Shown one piece after another: positions 46,987-56,353 of a stretch of 64,000 nucleotides of DNA (position 1 is the first letter of the stretch; each line of letters begins with the position of its first letter). Made by a program: the position numbers and the translations under genes. The DNA comes from Stentor coeruleus (Eukaryota; Ciliophora; Heterotrichea; Heterotrichida; Stentoridae), in contig MPUH01000246.1 in the NCBI GenBank assembly GCA_001970955.1, forward strand, positions 1 to 64,000. Direction: 5' to 3'. Below the pieces are notes generated by a model. That model saw nothing but the letters and a program-made list of their open reading frames with translations, made no database searches and was not told where the DNA came from.

Positions 46987-48654
46987 ATGTTGTATTATAA
47001 TAATTATAATTATCATACCATGAAAAAACACAATTTATTAGACCCATTAGCCAATGTATCCCCAAGCCTTAAAGTTACTCTCACACCAAGACTTAGTGCT
47101 TCAACTGCTACAGCTCAGCTTAAGCCTAGAAGCTTTTTAAAACTGCCCCATATGTCATCACCTGATCTTAGAATTTCAACTAAAAGCCTTAGCACTTTAC
47201 TAGGGTCTTCTCCTAAAGGAAAACTCTCAACTCATGCTATAGTTTTTCAAGGATTTAATTATAAAAATAAAGCTAATAACCATGAAGACCAGTCTTCTAG
47301 AGCCTTGATCCCGAAAGTAAAATCTAAAATATATTCAGAAAACCTTAAGATTAAGCTTATACCAGTTCAAAGCCCTAAACAATTGGAAATGAAAGGAATT
47401 CGGATTAGGCCTAGTGTAAAAGACTACTCCTCAGACCTCTCAACTAAGAACGAAACAGTTTCCACAAAAAAATCCCCAGAACTTCCAGAAGCCAAAGATC
47501 TAAACTCATCCTATGGAAGCTCAGAGCTAGAAAATGATGTAAAACCTGTTAGGTCCTCTATAATCTCAATGAACTCCATAAGTCAAAAGAAATTCAACTC
47601 ACCTTTTGTGAGAAAACAGACCACAAAAAAGTCTACAGTAGGCAGTCTTATCTCAGAACACAGTCTCCATAATCTTCAAAGCTTCAAAGGTTCAACATTA
47701 AACCGTGAATGCACAATAGAAAACATAGTAGATGAGTTAAACACAACATCCAATATATCCGTTTATAACAATTTGAAAATCAAGCTTCTAGACAAAGACC
47801 CAATGCTCAACTCTATAAACGGTAAAGAAATTCATTGGAGGGTCATGGAATTACTAGGCTCAGGGGGTTTCGGCCAAGTAATGAAAGTCATCAACATAAA
47901 ATCAGGGAAGATCTTTGCTGTAAAAAGGCTGTTCTACAACTCAGCCAACGAAACTCAACAGCGTTTTATCGACTCTTTAATCCAAGAAATCAGCATATTA
48001 AAAAAACTTAAACATAAAAATATCGTCAAATACCTAGGAAGTGAGATTCTAGAAGGCAATTATTGTATGTATATAGAATATCTGTCAGGAGGAAGCTTAG
48101 CCAAACTATTATATTTACTTGGAGGTCTTTCTGAGATAACAGTTCAAGCATATACAAGGCAGATACTAAAAGGAATCCGCTTTTTGCATGAAAACGGAAT
48201 CATCCATAGGGACTTAAAAAGTGAAAATATCCTTTTGGACTCTAATGGTAAAATTAAACTATGCGATTTTGGAAGTTCTAAGAAATATGAGAATGAATTA
48301 GGAGAGTCTGGGGATATGCAATCTATGAAAGGGAGTTTACCATGGATGGCCCCTGAGGTTATGAAGCAAGGGGGATATGGAAGAAAAGCTGATATATGGT
48401 CCCTTGGATGTGTAGTCCTTGAAATGCTCACAGCAAAACCACCTTGGAATGGTATAGAAAATCAAGTTATGCTTATGATGAGAGTTGCGATTTATAATGA
48501 AATCCCTGTGATTCCTAGCAATATTAGCGACAATTGTAAAGATTTTCTTAGTAAATGCCTTCAGAGGGACTGTAATCTTAGACCTACAGCTCAAGAACTA
48601 CTGAAGCACCCTTTTGTATATTCCTCTAAAAAATATAATGATATTTCTTTATAA
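46987..48654 (+). CDS. STE11/MAP3K-type Ser/Thr protein kinase
   Basis: 555 residues, ATG to TAA. The first Met (46987) is followed by a Tyr/Asn-rich stretch. The second Met (47020, MKKHNLLDPL) is an equally plausible start. Residues ~20-270 are Ser/Pro/Lys-rich and likely disordered. The kinase domain is ~285-548: glycine loop GSGGFGQV (291-298), VAIK-equivalent K313, hinge 'YIEYLSGGSLAKLL', catalytic HRDLKSEN (H407, D409), DFG (427-429), 'GSLPWMAPEVMKQGGYGRKADIWSLGC', and RPTAQELLKHPF. All catalytic residues are intact. The hinge GGSL and 'WMAPEV' with 'WSLGCVVLEM' place it in the STE11/MAP3K group. It probably phosphorylates a MAP2K; in which pathway is unknown. Confidence 0.92.
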   Translation: MLYYNNYNYHTMKKHNLLDPLANVSPSLKVTLTPRLSASTATAQLKPRSFLKLPHMSSPDLRISTKSLSTLLGSSPKGKLSTHAIVFQGFNYKNKANNHEDQSSRALIPKVKSKIYSENLKIKLIPVQSPKQLEMKGIRIRPSVKDYSSDLSTKNETVSTKKSPELPEAKDLNSSYGSSELENDVKPVRSSIISMNSISQKKFNSPFVRKQTTKKSTVGSLISEHSLHNLQSFKGSTLNRECTIENIVDELNTTSNISVYNNLKIKLLDKDPMLNSINGKEIHWRVMELLGSGGFGQVMKVINIKSGKIFAVKRLFYNSANETQQRFIDSLIQEISILKKLKHKNIVKYLGSEILEGNYCMYIEYLSGGSLAKLLYLLGGLSEITVQAYTRQILKGIRFLHENGIIHRDLKSENILLDSNGKIKLCDFGSSKKYENELGESGDMQSMKGSLPWMAPEVMKQGGYGRKADIWSLGCVVLEMLTAKPPWNGIENQVMLMMRVAIYNEIPVIPSNISDNCKDFLSKCLQRDCNLRPTAQELLKHPFVYSSKKYNDISL

Positions 48655-48754
48655 CAATGGTATAAAAATCTAAAGTTTTATGGTTGGGTGATAGGATTGA
48701 TCTATAATAATTTTTACTTATAACTATTAGAGCTCTTCATCCCTATTCACAGGG
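48655..48754. other. Convergent intergenic gap
   Basis: 100 bp between the kinase stop and the edge of the decayed AGC kinase, AT-rich with no features. Confidence 0.4.
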
Positions 48755-49865
48755 ACTTAGGTTCCCTTTTGCTTTTTAGGATTACTTTTCTTTTCAATTT
48801 TAGAGGTAATCTTTTCGAGGTATTTTTCTATTTAATTCATTTTCTATCTCAACATACAGCAGAGCTAGCTTTGGAACATAAGACACTTAAGCTCTTTGCT
48901 TATGAATTTATCCCAATTAAGCATAATAAACCAAGAATGCTTTTTAAAATTTTCGAAATATCCTCAAAGTTTACTAGCAGAATTTTTTCTTAGTAATTAT
49001 TTTATGAACTCTTTAACCTTGTTTATTGTCAATCTATTTAGGGAAAATAAGCTTTTTTTCTTGAATTTTTTCCTTAAATTACATATGGATTTGATTATTC
49101 TTCTCTAAAAAGTAAGCATCCAAATATAAGCTCATAAAGTATTATCTCTGCATCCAGTTATCAGCGGCTAAGCCATAACTATGATATAATGACAATTATG
49201 CAGATACAACCCGTAACAAATTTGACTGCTAAATTTAATTAACTTTGGGAAGCCTTCTGTATCAACAACTATGTTCTGAGTTCTCGATAAATTAGCTTCC
49301 TTTCATGATGGTGTTCTAATATGATAAACAGCATTCTGCATAAATTAGGGTTTTATTAGATTATAATAAAAAGTCGATTTTATATGATTTAGAATGAAAT
49401 CATAATGATTTTTTGCAGTATTATCTATGAATTCTATAGTGAATTTACTATTAGGCTTATATTTAATTTATAAAACTGAGCATTACATTCTTTGAACTTT
49501 CTCAAACATCGAAAAGTTTAATACTCTTATGAATTTCAATAATAAATGCAAACATTTTTAATCTTTATATCTTCATTATCAGAAATGATCTAACTGTGGA
49601 ATATTTTCTTTTCAAGCACAATATTCTCCTCTATCTCGTACGCGGTAATATTCTCTCTATTCACTATCTTCATAGCAAAAACATTTTCTTAACTTTGTGA
49701 GCTTTCAAAAACACTGTCTTAAGCATCCCGCTAACCAAAGGTTTAACTGTAGTAAAATCCTGTAATGCTATATTATCATCCTACAGCTTAATCCTTTCAA
49801 GTCACCTTCAAACACATATATATCCAGTAGCAGATAATCTATAACTCGGTTTTTCACTACTAAAA
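48755..49865 (-). pseudogene. Decayed AGC kinase gene (cGMP/cAMP-dependent type)
   Basis: Minus-strand reading shows an AGC kinase catalytic domain in order, with stops and frame changes throughout. The N-lobe reads 'FTTVKPLVSGMLKTVFLKAHK' (20-residue part: FTTVKPLVSGMLKTVFLKAH) and 'FAMKIVNRENITAYEIEE' (~49775-49625). The catalytic loop reads 'EHHHERKLIYREL' in place of YLHE..IYRDL (~49320-49280), followed by 'VVDTEGFPKLIKF' for the DFG strand. Then come 'YGLAADNW' for YGxAADxWxLG (~49180-49160) and the C-lobe/AGC tail 'KKHSWFIMLNWDKFI' plus 'SKELKCPYVPKL' (~48965-48890). The catalytic Asp reads as Glu and the DFG Asp as Lys. At least ten interruptions. The tail motif and glycine-loop sequence are of PKG/PKA type. 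Adjacent to, but unrelated in sequence to, the MAP3K gene. Confidence 0.8.
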
Positions 49866-50201
49866 ACCAATGAAAGCAGGATTATAAATTTTTAATAGTA
49901 ATTATTATATAAATCTATGAATATATTAGATAACTGCGTTAGGAGCCTACAAACAAGACCCTGAATGGATTTATTCTAAAGATATTGAACTAAGAAAAGC
50001 TACATCTTTGCTATTATGTGAGTTAGCTTGTTAAAACTATAATCTATAGCTATTTTATATATAATATTGTATATGAATATTAGTTTTTACTCATAAAATC
50101 TTGCAGTTTGCGAATCTGTCATATATTTTCTAAATTATCATATTAATTAAGCACACTTCTCTACGAAGAGCATTTCTTCCACATCTTAATAGTACTAAAA
50201 T
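49866..50201 (+). other. Spacer with a short coding-like fragment
   Basis: About 336 bp before the MORN gene. A plus-strand fragment at ~49933-50034 (35 codons, ITALGAYKQDPEWIYSKDIE... ending at TAA) looks protein-like but has no start. It is not recognised and not in frame with the MORN gene. The rest is AT-rich. Confidence 0.35.
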
Positions 50202-51287
50202 ATGGGAACAAATTGCTCTTGCATGTCAGCCTGCACATCAGAAGATATTCAAGTCGTTACTGAGAATGAAGAAAGTGATAAAAAAGACCTAAAAAAGCTT
50301 GATTCCTATGATAACTTCACATCTTCGGGGCCATCAACAAGAATTAACGGTGAAACTTTAGATATGCGTGCTTCTCTAAGCTTATACAATGATCTTAAAG
50401 CTTCAGACTCACAAAAAAATTCATCAATATTCTTTTCCTTTTGCAATCCCCCTAAAGCTCCAGCATCACCTAACCCTCTACAAATCCCTGATTATTTAAC
50501 TCCAGCAGCGATAGCTGCTGAACAAAAAGCCGGTAAGTTAATCTACCCACAAACCTTTAAGGATTATGGTCAAACCTATGAAAAAGACCCAATTATGCTA
50601 GAAAACCAAGCTGTGTATATAGGATCCTGGAACTCAGAAAATGAGAAGCATGGACACGGTATACAGATTTGGGTTGAAGGATCTAAATATGAAGGGATGT
50701 GGGAGCATAATAAAGCTAGCGGATATGGAAGGCTTATTCATTCAGATGGAGATATATATGAAGGATTTTGGGTCAATGACCGAGCACATGGATATGGAGT
50801 TTATATTCATTCAAATGGGGCTAAATATGAAGGAGAATGGATGGAAGATCAGCAACATGGTAAAGGCGTTGAGTGTTGGCCTGATGGAGCAAAATATGAA
50901 GGTAACTATTCTTTTGGGAATAAATCAGGGTTTGGGATATTTAATTGGGCTGATGGAAGTAAATATGCTGGGGAGTTTGTTAATAATGACATACAAGGCA
51001 ATGGAACATATTCATGGATTGATGGGAGGAAGTTTGTTGGAGAATGGAAAGCAAACAAAATGAATGGAAAAGGGATTTTCACTTGGGTTGATGGAAGAAA
51101 GTATACTGGAGAGTATTTTGACGATAAGAAACATGGATATGGCGTGTTTGAATGGCCTGATGGGAAAAAGTATGAAGGTATGTGGGCAAATGGAAAACAG
51201 CATGGGATTGGGTATTTTTATGAATTAAATGGGAGGAAGAGACAGGGTGAATGGAAAGATGGTAAGAAGATCAGGAATATCGATTAA
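50202..51287 (+). CDS. MORN-repeat protein with possible N-myristoylation site
   Basis: 361 residues, ATG to TAA. The start [11 protein letters not shown] fits an N-myristoylation signal (Gly2, Ser6), with three Cys residues (5, 7 and 11) that could be palmitoylated. A Ser/Pro-rich linker runs to ~residue 140. From there to the end there are about ten MORN repeats of ~23 residues with the pattern YEGxW......GxGxxxxxDG, for example '[19 protein letters not shown]' and '[19 protein letters not shown]'. MORN repeats bind lipids or act as scaffolds at membranes and junctions. With the lipid anchor the protein is probably a cortical or ciliary-membrane scaffold. No fused kinase domain is present, which separates it from plant PIP5K proteins. 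Confidence 0.92.
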   Translation: MGTNCSCMSACTSEDIQVVTENEESDKKDLKKLDSYDNFTSSGPSTRINGETLDMRASLSLYNDLKASDSQKNSSIFFSFCNPPKAPASPNPLQIPDYLTPAAIAAEQKAGKLIYPQTFKDYGQTYEKDPIMLENQAVYIGSWNSENEKHGHGIQIWVEGSKYEGMWEHNKASGYGRLIHSDGDIYEGFWVNDRAHGYGVYIHSNGAKYEGEWMEDQQHGKGVECWPDGAKYEGNYSFGNKSGFGIFNWADGSKYAGEFVNNDIQGNGTYSWIDGRKFVGEWKANKMNGKGIFTWVDGRKYTGEYFDDKKHGYGVFEWPDGKKYEGMWANGKQHGIGYFYELNGRKRQGEWKDGKKIRNID

Positions 51288-52868
51288 TAAAATATATTAA
51301 ATTATATGAAATTTGTATGAGAGTTGAGGTGAAAGGGTTTAAAAAATTGATTGCATATGAGTAAAGTAGATACTATTGAATTATTATAGTAATTTCATAA
51401 GGAATATGCCAATTTTTTATAGCCTTGATTTGATTAAGATATGTGAAAATTCACGAAATATTAGTTGTTATAGAGGATGGTTATTTTCATGAAGTTATAC
51501 AGAAAATGATATGAATAATGGGTAGAATGCATAAAGATTAAAATTTCATAAATATTTGCAGATATTTTATAAGAGAAAAAATCTATATTTTATTGAGTTT
51601 CTAATTTTTTTGAAATTAACTGTAATTATTAAAATCTTGTTGTACAAAAGCAGATCTTGTTGACTGAAAAAAATGATTTAATGAGATATTGTAAGTTGAT
51701 AAACTTCAGAGATTAAGCTTAATTGCAGATGATCTTTACGATCTTCAATAATTTCTCTTGTGCCAGAATTTTTGAATTATTCACTTACTATACTAAAATT
51801 ATATATAGTTGCACACTTATATGAAGATGAAACAAGGACCTTGCAAAAATGAGGTTAGACCTTGAAGGGTTTTATGAATATTATTATTTAGGGGGGTTAA
51901 GCCTCGGTTAATTACTATTATTATTTTAATTTTATTGACTGTTTTCCCTTCTCTAAGGTTTTTTCTGATTGTAACTATATTTTAGCATTTTTTTAATTTT
52001 GGCTTCTGTAATCTCAAAATGATTTCACACAAGTATGTATATCATTAGGATAATGCATATTCTTTCTGATAAGGATCTCTTGTTGGTTTATTTCTTAAAT
52101 TATTTATTTTATGCATGCAGCTTGACTAGTAGTCTAGCAAATTTGATTGTTATACTTTAACATAATTTATATATTTAATGATTGTAGCATCTATTCAATA
52201 TATTTTATATGATAAAACTGAAGAGGTTTTTGCATATGATGTGGCTTTCATGAAAATGAATTGATGAAAATTTAAAAATTGAGATACATTATGAACTTTC
52301 TTTAGCCTTTTGAGTTAGCATATATCTAGTTAATACCATTTTGATTTTTCATGCTGTTCATTATGAGAATTTTTTGGAGTTGCAAGCCGAGCTAAGACCT
52401 TTCTAACAAAAACTGACATATTTTTAGTAGAAATATATAAATTATGATTTTAAAGGAATTTTTTTTTATTAAAAAAATTGTAAGAATTAGCTTATTCAAT
52501 TGTTTATATCCCTAAAAATTAATGATTCAGAACACATTTATGCAAGATCTAATCAATTATATGACAAAGTTTACAGCATATTCTATCTATGACTTAATTT
52601 TTAATAATTTACCTTAAAATAAATCATAATTTTATTTTGAACTCTCTAATTCTAAATATTAAAAAAGTATACATTTCTCAATTGTCCAAACAAATATCAT
52701 AAACTCTCTATCAAAAATTAACTGTAGATTTATCTTTAAAACCATCAACTCATGCACATCTCCTTAGTCCATATATAAAAAGCCTAACTTCTAATAATAA
52801 TAAATTATTAAAATTTTTACATCGTATTTAATCTATGAGCAACTAAATATTCTTTATTGCATAATCCT
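51288..52868. other. Long convergent spacer
   Basis: 1.58 kb between the stops of the MORN gene (plus) and the PP2C gene (minus). AT-rich. A plus-strand stretch at ~51850-51985 encodes a hydrophobic, membrane-like run (LITIIILILLTVFPSLRFFL) in one frame, and ~51990-52130 another hydrophobic frame, both isolated. They may be traces of a dead membrane protein gene but I cannot support a call. Nothing else seen. Confidence 0.35.
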
Positions 52869-54275
52869 CTAAACAGGTATATCTGGGAACTCAATAATAT
52901 GGCTTCCTCTTCTTGGGTCACTCATCCTAGTCTGCTTAATAGTCGGCGACTTCAAATACTTAGCTTTCTCCTCAGGTAGCATATTAGTAATCCTTCTTTC
53001 AACAGTTTCCACTCTATTAGGATTAGTCACAGCCTTAACATAATTCTTCCTCTTCCTATAAGGAAACTCCAAAACTACACATGATATATCATCAATCATC
53101 ACATCATCCAACTCAACTATACTCAGCCATCTAACCCTAGCCTCTTCACATATCAATTGAGCAATACAACTATTTGATGTACTAACTTCAGAATCTTTAT
53201 GTTTTATAATCTCTTTACAAGATATAGGTCTATAATAATCAATAAAGTTTATAACATCTTCATTGTCCATGCAATGCCATATCCCATCAGAAGCTACAAC
53301 AATAAACAGATCTTCTTTTAAATTGATATGATGCTTTGTTATTATTGGTGTTGATATGACTCCAAGATTTTTAGCTTCAGTATCTCCTATAGACCTTGTC
53401 ATTGTTAATCCTGGGGCATTGGCGTCTGTTTCCCAAATGCGGTAAGGCCCAATTTTATTCCCATCTTCATCTAGTAGTCTTTTTACCCTCCCCCCATAGT
53501 CTATGATTCTTTTAAATTCTTCAGGGTCTTCAGGTTTTTGGTCTTTAGTTAATTGGAGAAAGCGTAAGGACCCATCAATTTGTATAGTCCTGGATAACTT
53601 GAGTTGGCTTATAACTTCATTGTCTATACGAGGGACAAAAGGGACAATTGGGGGTAATGAGCTAGTTGTGGCGAGAATCCCTCTAGAGTCTCCGACACTA
53701 GCTGTATATACCCAGCTTTCAAAAATTAACATGAAAATGGCAGTGCTTATTAAAAATTACGTTCCTGAATAAGATGCCTCAATTTTAGAGTCACTTTTTG
53801 TTAAATCTCTGTCACAATTTTCAGTCAGTTCTTTTAGGAACTGCTCAGGGTCTGGCTATTTAAAAGTTACAAAAGGAGATTTCCAATTAGATAGGTAAAT
53901 TTTTTCTGCATATAAACTGCAAAAGTCTACTACAGAATTTCCTTCGCTCCCATGACCATCAAATAAAGCTATGAACATCGAATTAGAATTACTGAGAATT
54001 AAGCAACTATCTTGACATTTTTTAAAATATTCACCTCTTGGATCAATTCCTGGAAGAATACACTGAGATGCTATTATTTCTAAATTATCCATAAGTATAT
54101 TTTCTGAACGTAAGTGGATTGGGTCTGTAAGTATGAAGTTAAATGGCGTGTCAGGAGAGTTTATTGTATCCTCTTTGCATTTGATTTTAACTGTGCAGAC
54201 CCGAGGATATGTGTAAATACTCTTTGAAAGCTTAGTCTGTGGTGAGGGTCTAATAAGGCTTGAGCACGAGCCCAT
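52869..54275 (-). CDS. PP2C-type Ser/Thr protein phosphatase, three exons, possible N-myristoylation site
   Basis: Exons are complement(53871..54275), complement(53761..53855) and complement(52869..53745), joined across 15-nt introns at 53856-53870 (GTAACTTTTAAATAG) and 53746-53760 (GTAATTTTTAATAAG). The product is 458 residues ending in TAG. Splicing restores the motif order of PP2C. DGHG (106-109) provides metal and phosphate contacts, followed by 'SGTTAIFMLIFES' and 'VYTASVGDSRG', 'LTKDQKP' with 'IIDYGGRV', 'LTMTRSIGD', 'VVASDGIWHCM' and the final 'DDISCVV'. The acidic metal-binding residues are all present, so the enzyme should be active with Mn2+/Mg2+. The start MGSCSS fits N-myristoylation (Gly2, Ser6) with Cys4. 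Substrate unknown. The introns interrupt the frame in one piece each; unspliced RNA would not make the protein. Confidence 0.9.
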
Positions 54276-54589
54276 TTATAAATGTTAAATGGCATCATAT
54301 TTCAAAAATATTAATACTCTTATAATTTTTTCGCACATTCTATATAAAATTTAAAACCTCCTTACTGCTCTTATCCTCAATAAAAAGCTAAACTTATACC
54401 TATCTCCTACTAGCCCAATTAAAAAAATCTAATCTTATTTCACAACCTCTCACTTCCATAAAAAATGTCCATATTTGTCTTCTAACCAAATTTCAAAACT
54501 CCTTTAAAATCTTATCAATAATTAATCAAGATGATCTATATTAATTTGATCTTTTTGTAGTGAGTGGGCTAATTCCCATCATATCATTT
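54276..54589. other. AT-rich spacer
   Basis: About 310 bp upstream of the PP2C start and downstream of the SNARE remnant. No coding remnant or motif recognised. Confidence 0.45.
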
Positions 54590-55135
54590 TGATATGTCAT
54601 CCAAATCAATAATAATAAACTTTCATGATTCCAACTTGCTCATCAACTACAAGTAACTCTAGTTCTTCCCTTCTTTTTTCCATTATGGTTGTAATATTGG
54701 CTCTCAAAAGTACACTGCTTGTCATAAGTGTAGTTCCTATACTTACTTATATCTTTATCCCATTTATATATTCTAAGTATATAAGGGATTTGATTAATGC
54801 AAGTAGCTGAAGTAATGTTTTTCTGTTTTTAGCATGAAGCTTATCCATTAAGGTTTGGTTGTATAATCCATTGGATCACTTAGAGCATTATCAGTGAAGT
54901 ATGCAATGTAGATGCTCTCGTCATAAGTGCATATAAAGACGATTGCCAGTTTTTTTGAGAACGATCAATAAGAGACTCTATAGATAAGGAAGTTGATAAT
55001 GCTGATAGTGCGTTTGCCTTCAGAAAATTCATGATCTTTGGTAAATTTAAAGTGCTTGTCTTCTTGTTTAAGAGTTCCAAGGATGATATTTAAGCTATTG
55101 TAATGTGAACCTTAAGAGTGGAGATGGCCATTTTG
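54590..55135 (-). pseudogene. Decayed longin/R-SNARE (VAMP7-type) gene
   Basis: Minus-strand reading yields an N-terminal longin-like part and then an R-SNARE-like helix. The longin-like part is 'SLNIILGTLKQEDKHF', 'KFTKDHEFSEGKRTI' and 'LAIVFICTYDESIYIAYF' (~55115-54900), with the strand-helix pattern of ...ILxxIPxxxxKxxYxxxxxxxxx..IVYLCITDDDFxxxxAFxFL. The helix part is 'TSSVLLRANITTIMEKRR' then 'EELELLVVDEQ' (~54720-54630), resembling VxxIMxxNIxxVxxRGExLELLxDKT of VAMPs. Frame changes and stops separate the parts and no membrane tail follows clearly. At least five interruptions. A live copy would mediate fusion of late endosomes, lysosomes or vacuoles. The assignment rests on pattern and order only. 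Confidence 0.5.
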
Positions 55136-55832
55136 CCTAGGCATTTGGTTAAGGTTTTACATTGGCACAAAAGACTTTTCAGTAAGATTTTAAATTAGAT
55201 TTATTTACTACTAGCATCATATCTTCTATGATTAACTGTAAAAATGAAAAAAAATAGTTTGATTTAGAAATGATCATATTTTATCATGGATTATAAGAAA
55301 ATGCAATAGTTTGATAAAAAATAAGCATAAATATTGATATTTATTTATGATAATATTTGTGAAATTGTAAGTTCATGCATAAATTATGTGTAACTTTGAA
55401 AACTAAAGTTAGCTTGTGATATAAATTTAATGATAGTCAATTTATTGGTATATGTGCAAAGATAGATTGCAATTATAATATCTATTCAGCCATCTAAATT
55501 ATTTCATCCAAACTCTAACTCTAAAAGTTATAGAAATATTCTTATAGTCTATAACTACCCAATAAACAAAACCCAAGAAATCTAAAATTAATCATAAAAT
55601 CATGATTGCCCCTCATAATAATCTATGTCTTTTCATCACAAAATCTTTAGTCCACCCTAAAAAAAGTAAATCCTTTTCATTCCATCATCCTCATTTATCT
55701 CATCCACAGCATAAGAATGAAAATAATTATTCTAAATCATGATAAAAGCATGAGCTAGCTAATAGCCTATAAAAAATCAAATTTGATCAAAAAATTCTTA
55801 AAATTAGACAATTTTTTAGCCATAATATAAAC
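55136..55832. other. AT-rich spacer upstream of the GET2-like gene
   Basis: About 700 bp. The part near 55140-55190 could hold further traces of the decayed SNARE gene. The rest is AT-rich with no recognised feature. Confidence 0.4.
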
Positions 55833-56297
55833 ATGGACTCTGAAGAGATCAGACGTAAAAGAAGGGAGAAAATCCTCCAAAGAAGTGGAATAGTCGAAAA
55901 GCCATCAGAAGAAGTTGTTGAAAAACCTAAAGAAGAAATCTCTCTCCGAGAACAAATGGAACTAATAGAAAGCATTGAAACATACAAAGTAAGCATCACA
56001 TAGGGGAAAGTTAAAAACATAAAATTCGGGGTTATTATTCTATTAGCTATATGGGCTGGATACTATGCCGCATTAAAAAATAGATATATCATCCTATCAT
56101 GTTTTCTATCAGCTTTAGTCCCTTATAAATTTATCACAGAAATAAGCTATGGGATTATAACACCTGATGTTCCTTCGTCATCTATAGAAAAAGCAGCTAG
56201 GAAATTGAAAATGTTTAAAGAGTTTTTTGCTGATATTTTGCTGTTTATTTGTGCGCTTACAATATCTATATCTGCTTGGGTTAATATTATTAGTTAA
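55833..56297 (+). CDS. GET2/CAML-like tail-anchored protein receptor subunit, one intron
   Basis: Two exons, 55833-55988 and 56004-56297, around a 15-nt intron at 55989-56003 (GTAAGCATCACATAG). They give 149 residues from ATG to TAA. The intron contains an in-frame TAG, so each exon is too short to stand out alone. The N-terminus 'MDSEEIRRKRREKILQRSG' resembles the basic N-terminal motif by which GET2/CAML binds the GET3/TRC40 ATPase. An acidic linker follows. Three hydrophobic segments follow ('FGVIILLAIWAGYYAAL', 'YIILSCFLSALVPYKFI' and 'FADILLFICALTISISAW'). The stretch before the last ('IEKAARKLKMFKEFF') parallels CAML. The GET complex inserts tail-anchored proteins into the ER. The size and topology fit; sequence similarity is weak, so I give moderate confidence to the name and high to the gene. 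Confidence 0.55.
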
Positions 56298-56353
56298 TAG
56301 ATTATCACAAATATTAAAAATCAAAGTTTAAAAGAAATAACTGGCTAGATATA

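Noticed and set aside
48769-49108. Two plus-strand open frames of about 70 codons
   Set aside because: They are antisense to the recognisable AGC kinase remnant, which explains the openness better.
50641-51063. 140-codon second frame inside the MORN gene
   Set aside because: It is a shadow of the repeated MORN codons in another frame; it has no protein features of its own.
54625-54810. 61-codon plus-strand frame with a hydrophobic core
   Set aside because: Antisense to the SNARE-like helix read on the minus strand; no support for a gene on this strand.
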